From: Nitrospirota bacterium
Lineage (GTDB): Bacteria > NPL-UPA2 > JAADIA01
Assembly (NCBI GenBank): GCA_013151555.1
Contig: JAADIA010000085.1
Span: 1 to 18,085 of the forward strand
Length of the DNA: 18,085 nucleotides
Direction of reading: 5' to 3'
Of this stretch, positions 1 through 7,669 are shown piece by piece; positions within the stretch are counted from its first letter, which is position 1, and each line of letters starts with the position of its first letter. A program made the translations under genes and the position numbers. Below the pieces are notes generated by a model. The model had not been told where the DNA came from and made no database searches. It saw only the letters and a program-made list of their open reading frames with translations.

Positions 1-84
1 AGCCCCCCAGATAAAGGCAAAGATAACCTTTTTGCGAGGCAAGCCCTGCGGTTTTCGGGCAAATTTTTCTACGATTTTCTTCAT
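1..84 (-). CDS. N-terminus of an unidentified protein (partial, runs off the window)
   Basis: An open frame starts at ATG 84-82 and stays open to the window edge, giving 28 residues that begin MKKIVEKFARKPQG. They are very basic and end in a hydrophobic stretch (VIFAFIWGA), which looks like the cytoplasmic N-terminus and first membrane helix of an integral membrane protein. An AGAGGA ribosome-binding site lies 5 nt before the ATG, which supports this start. It lies downstream of the PAP2-LssY gene in the same direction, with a 132-bp gap, so it may have its own leader. Too little is present to name a family. Confidence 0.6.
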   Translation of the reverse strand, partial: MKKIVEKFARKPQGLPRKKVIFAFIWGA

Positions 85-143
85 GTTTTCCTCTTTTTGA
101 AAGCTTGAGTCGCAAGGTAAAAGCAAGTACTTAGCGTCTTCTG

Positions 144-199
144 CTGGTAGACCGCTGCCAGTGCTCGTCGAATAAGATTTAGGCAATATACGGAGCACT
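144..199. repeat. Two overlapping inverted repeats in the 132-bp gap before the partial gene
   Basis: A 7-bp stem with one G-T wobble pairs 144-150 with 155-161 around a 4-nt loop. A second perfect 7-bp stem pairs AGTGCTC (160-166) with GAGCACT (193-199). The two share bases 160-161 and so could be mutually exclusive. On the transcribed minus strand the first stem has an A-C mismatch. No T-run follows either stem, so neither looks like a standard terminator. The rest of the gap (85-216) shows no gene and no convincing promoter. Confidence 0.3.
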
Positions 200-216
200 A
201 TGAAATAGAATATTTG

Positions 217-1821
217 TCATAATTTTATGATATACACTTTTCCATCAGTAAAAAATGGATCACCAAAAAAATTTTTACCCAAAACAGGATCTACAAATTG
301 CTCTTTTTGTGATTGAACAATCAGCTTTGTTTTGCTCAAATCTTCATACAAAAATTCTCGCTCGGTATCTATGTCGGGATTAATTTTATGGATAAGGCCC
401 CATTGTATCCCGCTATCAAAGCTTGCAGTGCCGACATAAACATGTTCTCCGCTTTGGGTTATATAATTTGTCTTCCAAAATCGCGCATGGTGGCGTTGGC
501 GTGCATTATTGGCATCCGTAGCTTTTTCAAATCCAAAATCGTTCACCTGTGAATTCCAAAATGACGGGGTCATTGGCGCTGTAGGGTCTGCCTGTTTGAG
601 CAGAACTGCTTTGGCAACCTTCATTACCGAATAAGGGCTTACCTTGTCCGCTAAAAGCCAGCCGGACTGACGAAAGACCTTGATAAGTTGTTGGTCGTTG
701 CGAGCAATAATAATAAAGCTGAGCGGTTCCTCTTTTTCCCCGACAGGCGTTTCGGTGTATTTCAATTGATTATCTGAAAAAACATTCTTTACATTCTCCA
801 CAACAATCTCTTTCCGGGAAGACGGCGCGTGAGAAAGCGGAGGGTTATAACCTTTGGCAAATCCGGCATAAAACAGAATTGAAGCAAGAACTAAGGTTGC
901 AGAAATAAGACGTACTTTCGCTGGGGGGAGAAATGCGGCCTGCTTCCTTTTTCTCAACCGCAGCCATTCGGAAATACTGATACCGATAATCAACCAGAGC
1001 GCCCCGATCAGATATCCGCCCCACACATCGCTTACATAGTGAACGCCGAGATACAAACGGCTAAAACCGATAAGGAGCATAACAAGAACACCGATAAAAA
1101 AAATATCTACCTTTCGTTTCCATTGTTTTACGTTGCGTAAAATAATATATGTTAAAAACCCGTAAAAGGCCACGGCAATAGCAGCGTGCCCGCTGGGAAA
1201 AGAAAAAGAATATTCAGTATAAAGGGCGACTTTCGGCCGGGGACGATGAAAGGCAATTTTCCCCAACTGAGTAAAAATTCCACTGCCAATGATCATAAGG
1301 AGAAGCGGAGCGATGTATGCGCATTTGCGCCGTATCCATAAAACCCCTATTGCGGATATGGCAAAACCTAAGACAATCTGCCATTTGCCAAGCAAGGTAA
1401 TCCAAAGAAAGACTTTCGTCAGATCCGCACTTCTGAACACGGTAAGAAGATTGGCAATACTGGTGTCCGCAGCAACAATAGGGTCAGAAGTGATAATGCC
1501 TTCTACAATTCCTCCGAAAAGAGAAAGTACGTAAACAAACGCAAGCACAAGAAGGGTTAAGGGAAGACCGGAAAAGTTGCTTCCGTCCAGCCGTTTTTTA
1601 ATAAATTGAAAAAATGAAGGGTGTTTGCTTACTAATTTTTGCACATCAGAATTGTTTGCGATTGCCTGCTTAACGGAGTGCCAGACAGAAACCAGGAAAG
1701 CGAAAAACTGCTTTCCTTTCTTGACAAGAAGCAATTCGAAAAGATAAAAGACGATGAAAAAGATTAGGAATATGGCCAGAAGAAATCCTGCGCCCAACAG
1801 CCACATTTCGGGTAAATTCAT
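217..1821 (-). CDS. PAP2-family membrane phosphatase with C-terminal LssY-like domain
   Basis: This 534-aa protein is a membrane lipid-phosphate phosphatase. The full PAP2 signature is present: K188-x6-R195-P196, P209-S-G-H212, and S254-R255-x5-H261-x3-D265. H212 and H261 are the expected nucleophile and acid/base residues, probably facing the periplasm. About six hydrophobic helices cover residues 8-285. A further hydrophobic segment at about 303-320 leads into a soluble part (about 335-534) that resembles the LssY C-terminal domain. In many bacteria a DedA domain, PAP2 and LssY are fused in one protein. Here the DedA-like protein is a separate gene about 3.5 kb upstream in the same direction. 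The start lies 8 bp after the MFS gene stop, with an AGGAAAAG ribosome-binding site overlapping that stop, so the two are probably co-translated. Likely substrates are undecaprenyl pyrophosphate or phosphatidic-acid-like lipids; the sequence does not decide which. Confidence 0.85.
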   Translation of the reverse strand: MNLPEMWLLGAGFLLAIFLIFFIVFYLFELLLVKKGKQFFAFLVSVWHSVKQAIANNSDVQKLVSKHPSFFQFIKKRLDGSNFSGLPLTLLVLAFVYVLSLFGGIVEGIITSDPIVAADTSIANLLTVFRSADLTKVFLWITLLGKWQIVLGFAISAIGVLWIRRKCAYIAPLLLMIIGSGIFTQLGKIAFHRPRPKVALYTEYSFSFPSGHAAIAVAFYGFLTYIILRNVKQWKRKVDIFFIGVLVMLLIGFSRLYLGVHYVSDVWGGYLIGALWLIIGISISEWLRLRKRKQAAFLPPAKVRLISATLVLASILFYAGFAKGYNPPLSHAPSSRKEIVVENVKNVFSDNQLKYTETPVGEKEEPLSFIIIARNDQQLIKVFRQSGWLLADKVSPYSVMKVAKAVLLKQADPTAPMTPSFWNSQVNDFGFEKATDANNARQRHHARFWKTNYITQSGEHVYVGTASFDSGIQWGLIHKINPDIDTEREFLYEDLSKTKLIVQSQKEQFVDPVLGKNFFGDPFFTDGKVYIIKL

Positions 1822-1829
1822 TTCTTTTC

Positions 1830-3023
1830 CTATCTTTTGGCAAACGAATAATCCGGGTTAAGATAATTTCTAAAAGTGATGAATAAAATGACTGAAATAA
1901 GACTAACCAGGCTGCCATAAAAAAAAGTTGTCTCGGGGGAAACTTTTTGCCATAGAAATCCAGCTATTAAACTTGCCGGAAGGGCGGCTAAGCCTATGGT
2001 GGTATGATATGTTCCTAAAGCTGTAGCCCTTAACTCCCGGGAAGACAAATCGGAAACATAAGCCCGTTGGTTTCCGTCAATTATCGCATAAACAATACCA
2101 TAAAGAGCAAATAAGATTATAAAGGCTGTTAGAGAATGGAAAAAAGCGAAACCCAGAGAGGTTAAGGAAAACAGCAAATAACCGGAAACGATAACTCTCT
2201 TCCTTCCTATTTTATCAGAAAGAATGCCGGAAGGAATAGCAAAGGCAGCATAAAAAACGTTGAATAAGATATATAAGAGGATGGGCGCTCCCACCGACAG
2301 CTTGCCGGTAAAAAATTCCCGGGCTCTAAGAATAAAGAACATATAACTAAAATTTGCCAAAGAAAATATACCGGAAATAAGGATAAATAACCTGAGATGC
2401 CGGGGAAGGTTTTTTAAGCCTACTTTTAAAGTTATATCCTGAGACTCTCTTTTCCCCTCTTTTACAAAATGTAGAGGCATTAAAGAAAAAAAGGCAATGA
2501 TGGCAGCAATGAGGATAATTGACTTAAAATCAAATCCCCAAAACCGGAAGAGAAGAAATGTCACTATTGAGCCTAAGATTGCCCCGGAGGTATCCAAAGA
2601 TCTATGAATCCCGAACCCCTTACCTTTTTCTTCCGGCATGGAATCCGCGATAATAGCATCCCTCGGGGCCGTTCTTAGACCCTTGCCTACTCTTTCCAGA
2701 CCGGCAAAAATTAAAACATGTTGCCAGGTCCTGGAGAAAGCCAGGAATAATTTAAATACCGAAGAAGTTAAATATCCGGAAGAAACAAATATTTTTCTTT
2801 TCCCCGTTTTGTCAGACCAATAACCACAAAGAACTTTTAGAATGCTGGAAAGACTGTCCCTCACCCCGCCGATTAATCCTATAACTAAACCGGCACCACC
2901 TAACGCCGTGATGAACATCGGCAAAATGGGCATGATCATTTCGCTGCTCAGGTCATTAAAAAAACTGACCAGGCCTAATAGAAGTATATTGGACCGCGGT
3001 CCTTTCAGATATTTATTTTTCAT
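1830..3023 (-). CDS. Major facilitator superfamily (MFS) transporter
   Basis: This is a 397-aa protein with about 12 hydrophobic helices, the usual MFS length. The loop motif between helices 2 and 3 appears in both halves: GYWSDKTGKRK near residues 67-77, and SGILSDKIGRKR in the second half. The segment GKGLRTAPRDAIIADS (about residues 113-128) is typical of a widespread but poorly characterised MFS subgroup, often annotated only as efflux or general transporter. The substrate cannot be read from the sequence. The gene begins 12 bp after the metallophosphoesterase stop and ends 8 bp before the PAP2 gene, so it sits inside a tight operon of lipid- or sugar-handling genes. The ribosome-binding site is weak (GAGCGAG), which suggests coupled translation. 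Confidence 0.88.
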   Translation of the reverse strand: MKNKYLKGPRSNILLLGLVSFFNDLSSEMIMPILPMFITALGGAGLVIGLIGGVRDSLSSILKVLCGYWSDKTGKRKIFVSSGYLTSSVFKLFLAFSRTWQHVLIFAGLERVGKGLRTAPRDAIIADSMPEEKGKGFGIHRSLDTSGAILGSIVTFLLFRFWGFDFKSIILIAAIIAFFSLMPLHFVKEGKRESQDITLKVGLKNLPRHLRLFILISGIFSLANFSYMFFILRAREFFTGKLSVGAPILLYILFNVFYAAFAIPSGILSDKIGRKRVIVSGYLLFSLTSLGFAFFHSLTAFIILFALYGIVYAIIDGNQRAYVSDLSSRELRATALGTYHTTIGLAALPASLIAGFLWQKVSPETTFFYGSLVSLISVILFITFRNYLNPDYSFAKR

Positions 3024-3035
3024 ATTCTCGCTCAG

Positions 3036-4049
3036 TTAAATCAACCGTTTCTTTTTCACAAAAATAATATAAAATATCAAATAAACCAAAGCAAGTATTA
3101 TGATCAAGTCCAAAAAGTGGATAGCAAAAAATGCATAAATATATATCCAGGCGTCATGAACCAACCTGTCTATCAATTCAAAATCAGGGCTCTTTAACTT
3201 AACTATTTTATAGCTAACTCCATTATCCGCTATGTGGACCTTGATATAATGATAAAAATAATGTTGCGGATCGGACCCAACCAATTCTGCTCCGGCACCA
3301 CCGGTAATAATATAAGGAGTTTTGCCCCAAATGCCCCGATAATATCCATGGATATGGGAGACAAATAGCATAGTTACGTCATCTTGATCAAAAAGAGCGT
3401 TCAACTTCTTTGCAAATGCTAAATTCTTTAAACTATGACCTCTTTTGTGTTCGCCTTTTCTCGGGTCATATAAAGGAACATGCATAAAAACAAAACGATA
3501 TTTATAATCTTGACTTTTTTTCAGCTCATTTTTCAACCAAACCATTTGCCATGGGTCGAGGTCGTTTTCATCGGCATCATCCAGAACAATAAAATAACTA
3601 TTCCCGACAGTGAAAGAATAATAGAATCTTCCGAATATTTCATAATAATTAGTTCGGCCATCCTCTCTTATATCATGATTGCCCACTACGGTCAGCAAGG
3701 GTTTGTTCAATTTTTTTATCTGGTTAATAAAAAACCTGAATTTCTCTTTCTCTCCATCATAGACCAAGTCTCCAACATCAATAGCGAAGCTTACATCTTC
3801 TTTATTAAGCTTATTTATCAAATTTTTAAATGTTGTTATGGAATTTTTATTATCAGCAAAAACGGCAAATGAAAATTCATTTTTTGTTTTATCTATCTTT
3901 TGAAGTTGACAATAATTCCAATTATTTATCTTGGTAAAAGATAATATGGAATGAATTTTAATGCCGATTGTAAATATTGCCGCGATCAATACGAATATTG
4001 TACAGACTGTAAATTTATGAAATATTTTCTTCTTAACTTTTGACGGCAT
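3036..4049 (-). CDS. Membrane-anchored calcineurin-like metallophosphoesterase
   Basis: This 337-aa protein has a hydrophobic helix at both ends (about 13-31 and 303-330) and a phosphoesterase domain between them (about 58-285). That arrangement suggests the catalytic domain faces outward. Metal-binding motifs seen are D66-N-K, G93-D94, G123-N-H-D126, H190 and S231-H232-I-H234-G. The first motif is D-N-K rather than the classic D-x-H, a change also seen in other members with a GDNR-type first motif, so it need not abolish activity. The gene is very AT-rich: sampled lines are as low as 22-25% GC. An AGAGGTG ribosome-binding site precedes ATG 4049-4047 next to an inverted repeat. The substrate is unknown; context suggests a phosphorylated lipid or sugar outside the cytoplasm. 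Confidence 0.82.
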   Translation of the reverse strand: MPSKVKKKIFHKFTVCTIFVLIAAIFTIGIKIHSILSFTKINNWNYCQLQKIDKTKNEFSFAVFADNKNSITTFKNLINKLNKEDVSFAIDVGDLVYDGEKEKFRFFINQIKKLNKPLLTVVGNHDIREDGRTNYYEIFGRFYYSFTVGNSYFIVLDDADENDLDPWQMVWLKNELKKSQDYKYRFVFMHVPLYDPRKGEHKRGHSLKNLAFAKKLNALFDQDDVTMLFVSHIHGYYRGIWGKTPYIITGGAGAELVGSDPQHYFYHYIKVHIADNGVSYKIVKLKSPDFELIDRLVHDAWIYIYAFFAIHFLDLIIILALVYLIFYIIFVKKKRLI

Positions 4050-4061
4050 ATGTAAACACCT

Positions 4062-4112
4062 CTAACCGGCTTTATTGATAATATCGGAGCAGGAACACAT
4101 AATCCCGGTTAG
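4062..4112. repeat. Inverted repeat between the glycosyltransferase and phosphoesterase genes
   Basis: CTAACCGG at 4062-4069 pairs perfectly with CCGGTTAG at 4105-4112 across a 35-nt spacer. In the minus-strand transcript one arm ends next to the AGAGGTG ribosome-binding site of the metallophosphoesterase gene. It could therefore modulate translation or be a protein-binding dyad. No T-run follows, so a terminator is unlikely. Chance occurrence is possible. Confidence 0.35.
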
Positions 4113-4149
4113 GAAAGTTTTAGATTCTCCCTGAATAAAGAGAGCTAAC

Positions 4150-5331
4150 TTAATGTGAGGAAATGATTTTTCGGTATAAGCATATGAATTGCTTGATAGT
4201 ATTTTTCTTATCATGAGCCTGGATAAGGCAGAGACTTTGTGCCGCCATAGATTTCAGCTTGCTCTTATCGGATAAAATCTTGCTCATTTTATCCGCTAAG
4301 TCGTTTTCATCATCCGCTGCAAATAAATAGCCGTTAACTCCGTCTTTAACCAGTTCCGGCAAAGCCACGGCATTAACCGCTAAAACCGGCAAGCCACTGG
4401 CCATCGCTTCCATTACCGCCAGACCCTGCAACTCAGCTGTGCCTGAGCCGATATACACATCCGCCAAACTGTAAAACTGCTGCAGGTCGTCACCCGGCAC
4501 CCGGCCGGTAAAAATTGCCCTGCCCTGCAAGTTTAATTTGTCCGCCAATCTTTTAAGTCTATTTTCATCTCTTCCTTTACCCACTATAATGGCCTGAATT
4601 CTTTGCTTTTTTAAAATAATAGCCAATCCCTTTAAGATTAAATCAATGTTTTTATCTTTCTCCAGCCTTCCCACAAAAAGAAAGGCGGGGATGTGTGATG
4701 CAATATTGTATTTTTTATAAATTTCTTTATCAACTTTTTTGGGGAAAAATTTACTCAAGTCAATACCGTTGGAAATGACTTCCGTCGGAACAGTCAAGTC
4801 TAAATCTCTAATCATTTTAACAGCTGCCTGTGACGGGGCAGTGACATAAGCAAGCTGATTATAAACTTTTAAAAAATCTTTCCACATATACTCTGAAATT
4901 GTTTTCTCTGTTGCTTTGGGAAAATATTCGGTTAAATTATCCGGCATAAAATGGTTTGTGCCGATTATGGGAATATTTTTCTTTTTAGCTACGGCCAGAC
5001 ATGCCCTGCCGATTAAAAAATGGTTATGGATATGAATAATATGGGGCTTGAAATCATCTGCAATAGCATTTATTCCCTCTGTTAAATTAATTCTGAAAAT
5101 CGCCCGGAAATAAGGATGGATTGGCTTTAAAGATATTGACCTTATTCTAAAAACAGTTAAACCATTATTTTCCTTTTGAATTTCATCTTTAAATTTAGTG
5201 CTGGGGGCAACTACCATTATTTCATGCCCGGCTTGAGCTAAATCATCAGCTAAACGCCCGACAAAAATAGCGGCACCATTAGTGTCCGGCGGATAGGTTT
5301 CGGACGCCAACAAAACCCTTAATTGTTTCAT
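4150..5331 (-). CDS. GT4-family (GT-B fold) glycosyltransferase
   Basis: This is a 393-aa glycosyltransferase of normal GT4 length. The N-terminal Rossmann half starts with LLASETYPPDTNGA (residues 7-20), the usual acceptor-side loop. The linker carries SNGIDLSKF. The nucleotide-sugar half has FVGRLEKDKN (219-228), VGKGRDE (250-256), FTGRVP and the E-x7-E pair E300/E308 within ELQGLAVMEAMASGLPV. It transfers a sugar from a nucleotide donor to a lipid or glycan acceptor at the cytoplasmic membrane face. Donor and acceptor are not determinable. Its start overlaps the stop of the DedA-like gene by 4 bp (ATGA) and has a strong GGGGGAG ribosome-binding site, so the two are translationally coupled. 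Relatives with this N-terminus are often annotated as lipid mannosyl- or glucosyltransferases, which is only suggestive. Confidence 0.88.
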   Translation of the reverse strand: MKQLRVLLASETYPPDTNGAAIFVGRLADDLAQAGHEIMVVAPSTKFKDEIQKENNGLTVFRIRSISLKPIHPYFRAIFRINLTEGINAIADDFKPHIIHIHNHFLIGRACLAVAKKKNIPIIGTNHFMPDNLTEYFPKATEKTISEYMWKDFLKVYNQLAYVTAPSQAAVKMIRDLDLTVPTEVISNGIDLSKFFPKKVDKEIYKKYNIASHIPAFLFVGRLEKDKNIDLILKGLAIILKKQRIQAIIVGKGRDENRLKRLADKLNLQGRAIFTGRVPGDDLQQFYSLADVYIGSGTAELQGLAVMEAMASGLPVLAVNAVALPELVKDGVNGYLFAADDENDLADKMSKILSDKSKLKSMAAQSLCLIQAHDKKNTIKQFICLYRKIISSH

Positions 5332-5927
5332 GACTCCCCCTTGTTTTTGAAATATCTCCCCAAAAGATAAAAAGGCAGCAATACCAGCAGAGCTATGCCC
5401 ACCAAACTTATATAAGAAAAAATGCTTTCAGCTCTCTGCCATCTGTCAGCTAAATAAAACCCGATACTCAATAAGACAGCTGACTTAACCAGCGTAGCCA
5501 AGAAGTTGAACAATAAAAACTTAGGCCACGGATACCGCACCAACCCGGCGCCAATTAACACCGGCAACCCTAAAACATGAGTAAGCTTGCCCACAATAAT
5601 TATTTTGCGGGGATGGTTTAAAAAATTTTGTTTGGCGCGTTCCACTTCAGCCAGGGAAAATTTAAAAAATTTAAGTAATCGGGCTATGCGAGGCAAGGAC
5701 TTCCCGCCATTGGAATAACCAATGAAATAGTAAGCACTATCTGCCAAAAAATCACCAAAAACATGAGTTAAAAAAGCTAAGATAAAATTCAAATAATGAG
5801 TCTTGCTTAAGAATCCGGCTAATAATCCTGTCGCCGGGCCTTCTATAAAAGCTCCTAAAAATATGCCTAAATATTTTAAATGATTCGCCAGGTAAAAATT
5901 CGCCAGGTAAAACAAGATTGTTGACAT
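5328..5927 (-). CDS. DedA-like (VTT domain) membrane protein, divergent
   Basis: This 199-aa integral membrane protein matches the DedA/VTT layout: an N-terminal re-entrant region (EGPATGLLAGFLS, 29-41), a GDFLADSAYYFIG segment (58-70), an amphipathic basic stretch (76-108), and a second half with KLTHVLGLPVLIGAG (114-128). DedA proteins move lipid carriers such as undecaprenyl phosphate or phospholipids across the membrane and need proton-motive force. The two arginines usually found in the second half (GR..P..R..) are not present; K114 and a non-Arg residue occupy those places, so this is a variant branch. No ribosome-binding site is visible before ATG 5927-5925; the upstream sequence is only A/T-rich. 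Alternative starts inside the duplicated N-terminus cannot be excluded. The gene lies 43 bp after the APC permease stop. Confidence 0.72.
   Translation of the reverse strand: MSTILFYLANFYLANHLKYLGIFLGAFIEGPATGLLAGFLSKTHYLNFILAFLTHVFGDFLADSAYYFIGYSNGGKSLPRIARLLKFFKFSLAEVERAKQNFLNHPRKIIIVGKLTHVLGLPVLIGAGLVRYPWPKFLLFNFLATLVKSAVLLSIGFYLADRWQRAESIFSYISLVGIALLVLLPFYLLGRYFKNKGES
5883..5912 (-). repeat. Perfect 15-bp in-frame tandem duplication in the DedA-like gene
   Basis: ATTCGCCAGGTAAAA occurs at 5883-5897 and again directly at 5898-5912. Read on the minus strand it encodes FYLAN-FYLAN at residues 6-15 of the DedA-like protein. Being a multiple of three, gain or loss of a unit keeps the frame but changes the length of the N-terminal hydrophobic region. 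Confidence 0.95.
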
Positions 5928-5970
5928 ATTTTATATTTTTATATACGCTCGGGTTTGACGGATATCTACT

Positions 5971-7296
5971 TTAACGATAACCCCGCCTCAGGAATAGCTT
6001 TCTCTCACTGAAAGCTAACTCTGCTACAATTACACCAAGATAAAACAGGCCGATCATAAACAAGCTATGCCTATTCGTTTGCCACAGGTAACCAATCAAA
6101 GTAACCCAGGACGCCAGGGTCAGCACAAGCCCCGCTACCGGGGTGCTCACCCCTATGCCTATCTGCCGGCGAAGTTTCAAAGCAGACAGGTTGATAGCTG
6201 CAAACAACAAGAGAAAAGTTGAACTGGCAAAGGAAGAAATGACCGTCAGGTTTGAGGTGTTCACAAATAGAACCGTGACCCCGGTAAGGACGACCAGGCT
6301 AACCCAGGGAATATCTTTAGTTCGCTCCTTATAGGAAAACGCTTTGGGGAGATCCTTTTCCTGGGCCATGACCATGCTCAACCGTGCAGTTCCAAACAGG
6401 GTAGCATTGATGGCTGAGGCGGTGGATAACAAAGCCCCCAATCCAATCAGGATAAAACCTGCCTGCCCTAAGAACGGCCGGGCCGCCACCGCGAGAGCAT
6501 ACTCCTTAAACTTACTGATCTCCGCCGGGACAAGATTGCCTACAGCCACGAGGGATACCAGAATATAGATTAGCGTTGTAATACCAATCGAGAGCAAAAT
6601 CCCCCTGGCTAAATCCCGGCCGGGATGTCTCATCTCGTTGATAGCGTTTGGAATCAACTCAAAGCCCTCATAAGCCACGAAGATCAGTGCCGCCCCCATG
6701 AGAACATTGACTTCGCCCTTATTAAAAACCGGCAACAGATGGTCGGCTTTCACATAGAAAAAACCGGCAAAAGCAAAGAGCGAAAGAATCAGTACTTTAA
6801 TCAGAACAATCACGTCTTCGGTACTCCCGGCCATCTTCACACCGTACAGATTCACACCCAGGAAAACCAGCAGGATAAGGCTCTCCAGCACATGGTGCAT
6901 CAACTGGCCAGGGACATTTGCCCCCAACATCGCCGCGCCGTAGACACCGAAAGTATAGGCATACAACGCCAGGGTTCCAATATAACCGGCCAGCAGCAGC
7001 CAGCCGCCAATACCGGCAACGTTTCTGTTCGTGAAAGCGTGTTCCAGATATGTGAAGCTGCCCCCGTCAGAACGAAAAGCCAGCCCTAACTTTGAATAAG
7101 AAAGCCCGGTTAACAAGGCAATGATACCGCCCAGAGTGAAAGCGACAGGCGCTGCATGGCCGGCCAAGGAAACCGACAGGCCCAGGACAGAGAAGATCCC
7201 ACCTCCGACCATGCCCCCGATACCCATGGCGACCAGTTCCCTGAGGCCCAGTTGTCCCGGCTGTCTTTGTCTTATCCGGTTCGTTCCCGTTGTCAA
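5971..7296 (-). CDS. APC-superfamily amino acid permease
   Basis: This is a 441-aa membrane protein with about 12 hydrophobic helices. The first helix carries the APC substrate-binding signature GGMVGGGIFSVLG (27-39), and helix 6 has the conserved FVAYEGFELIPNAINEM-like segment of APC transporters. It probably takes up an amino acid or related amine, driven by protons; the substrate is not predictable. The start is a TTG codon (7296-7294) that overlaps the stop of the PII-like gene by 4 bp (TTGA). The nearest GGAG lies about 14 nt upstream, so translation is likely coupled. An in-frame stop lies just upstream, and the only downstream Met option (residue 24) would cut into helix 1, so TTG is the best start. 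The position after a proton pump and a PII-like gene suggests regulated, proton-coupled uptake. Confidence 0.85.
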   Translation of the reverse strand: MTTGTNRIRQRQPGQLGLRELVAMGIGGMVGGGIFSVLGLSVSLAGHAAPVAFTLGGIIALLTGLSYSKLGLAFRSDGGSFTYLEHAFTNRNVAGIGGWLLLAGYIGTLALYAYTFGVYGAAMLGANVPGQLMHHVLESLILLVFLGVNLYGVKMAGSTEDVIVLIKVLILSLFAFAGFFYVKADHLLPVFNKGEVNVLMGAALIFVAYEGFELIPNAINEMRHPGRDLARGILLSIGITTLIYILVSLVAVGNLVPAEISKFKEYALAVAARPFLGQAGFILIGLGALLSTASAINATLFGTARLSMVMAQEKDLPKAFSYKERTKDIPWVSLVVLTGVTVLFVNTSNLTVISSFASSTFLLLFAAINLSALKLRRQIGIGVSTPVAGLVLTLASWVTLIGYLWQTNRHSLFMIGLFYLGVIVAELAFSERKLFLRRGYR

Positions 7297-7634
7297 TGCG
7301 ATGATTCTAACTCCAAGTGTTTAATTTGGTCAAAAGGAACAGCACAGATAAACCCCGTATCATCAACATTAAGCGGGTCTAACTCGTTGTCCTTTTCTAT
7401 GGCATCGAGAAAACGCCTCACTCTTTCGTTCCCTTCAACTGTAGCTATAAATGCTTTATCATAAGGATGGGTGGCATTTCCTCTATGAACAATAACATCT
7501 ATCTGTTCTCCAACTAAATATGTGCCGATATCTTTCCTCTCTATAATGGTAGAATCTGCAATACCCTGTTCCTTTGCCAATTCCTTAATGCGCTCCAGGT
7601 AATTCCTGTTATTGTGTAAAGCAACTATCAACAT
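7293..7634 (-). CDS. Small PII-like (PII/CutA fold) protein
   Basis: This is a 113-aa soluble protein. A longer frame could start at GTG 7673, but ATG 7634-7632 is preferred because a perfect AGGAGG (7640-7645) lies 5 nt before it and because beta strand 1 (MLIVALHN) then begins at residue 1, as in PII proteins. The predicted order is strand, helix (NYLERIKELAKEQG), strand (TIIERKDIGTYL), a loop of about 20 residues where PII has its T-loop, strand (KAFIATVEG), helix (NERVRRFLDAIEK) and a final strand GFICAVPFDQI resembling the PII C-terminus. Classic PII signature residues are not conserved, so this is a distant PII-like protein. Such proteins often sit beside the transporter they regulate by binding nucleotides. 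Here it lies between a P-type ATPase and an APC permease. Function is inferred from fold pattern and context only. Confidence 0.6.
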   Translation of the reverse strand: MLIVALHNNRNYLERIKELAKEQGIADSTIIERKDIGTYLVGEQIDVIVHRGNATHPYDKAFIATVEGNERVRRFLDAIEKDNELDPLNVDDTGFICAVPFDQIKHLELESSH

Positions 7635-7639
7635 TTCTG

Positions 7640-7645
7640 CCTCCT
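7640..7645 (-). promoter_or_regulatory. Consensus ribosome-binding site fixing the PII-like start
   Basis: AGGAGG on the minus strand, 5 nt before ATG 7634. The alternative GTG start at 7673 sits inside the end of the ATPase gene without a comparable site. With the ATG start the ATPase and PII-like genes are separated by 35 bp instead of overlapping. Confidence 0.85.
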
Positions 7646-7669
7646 TTTCCCTAACATTGCAAATATCTT

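Noticed and set aside
3036-4049. Metallophosphoesterase as a dead enzyme because the first motif is D-N-K
   Set aside because: The remaining metal ligands are intact and related active families also lack the His in the first motif.
6625-7089. 154-codon plus-strand open frame opposite the permease gene
   Set aside because: Antisense to a well-supported APC permease; composition looks like a shadow frame (His/Gln-rich).
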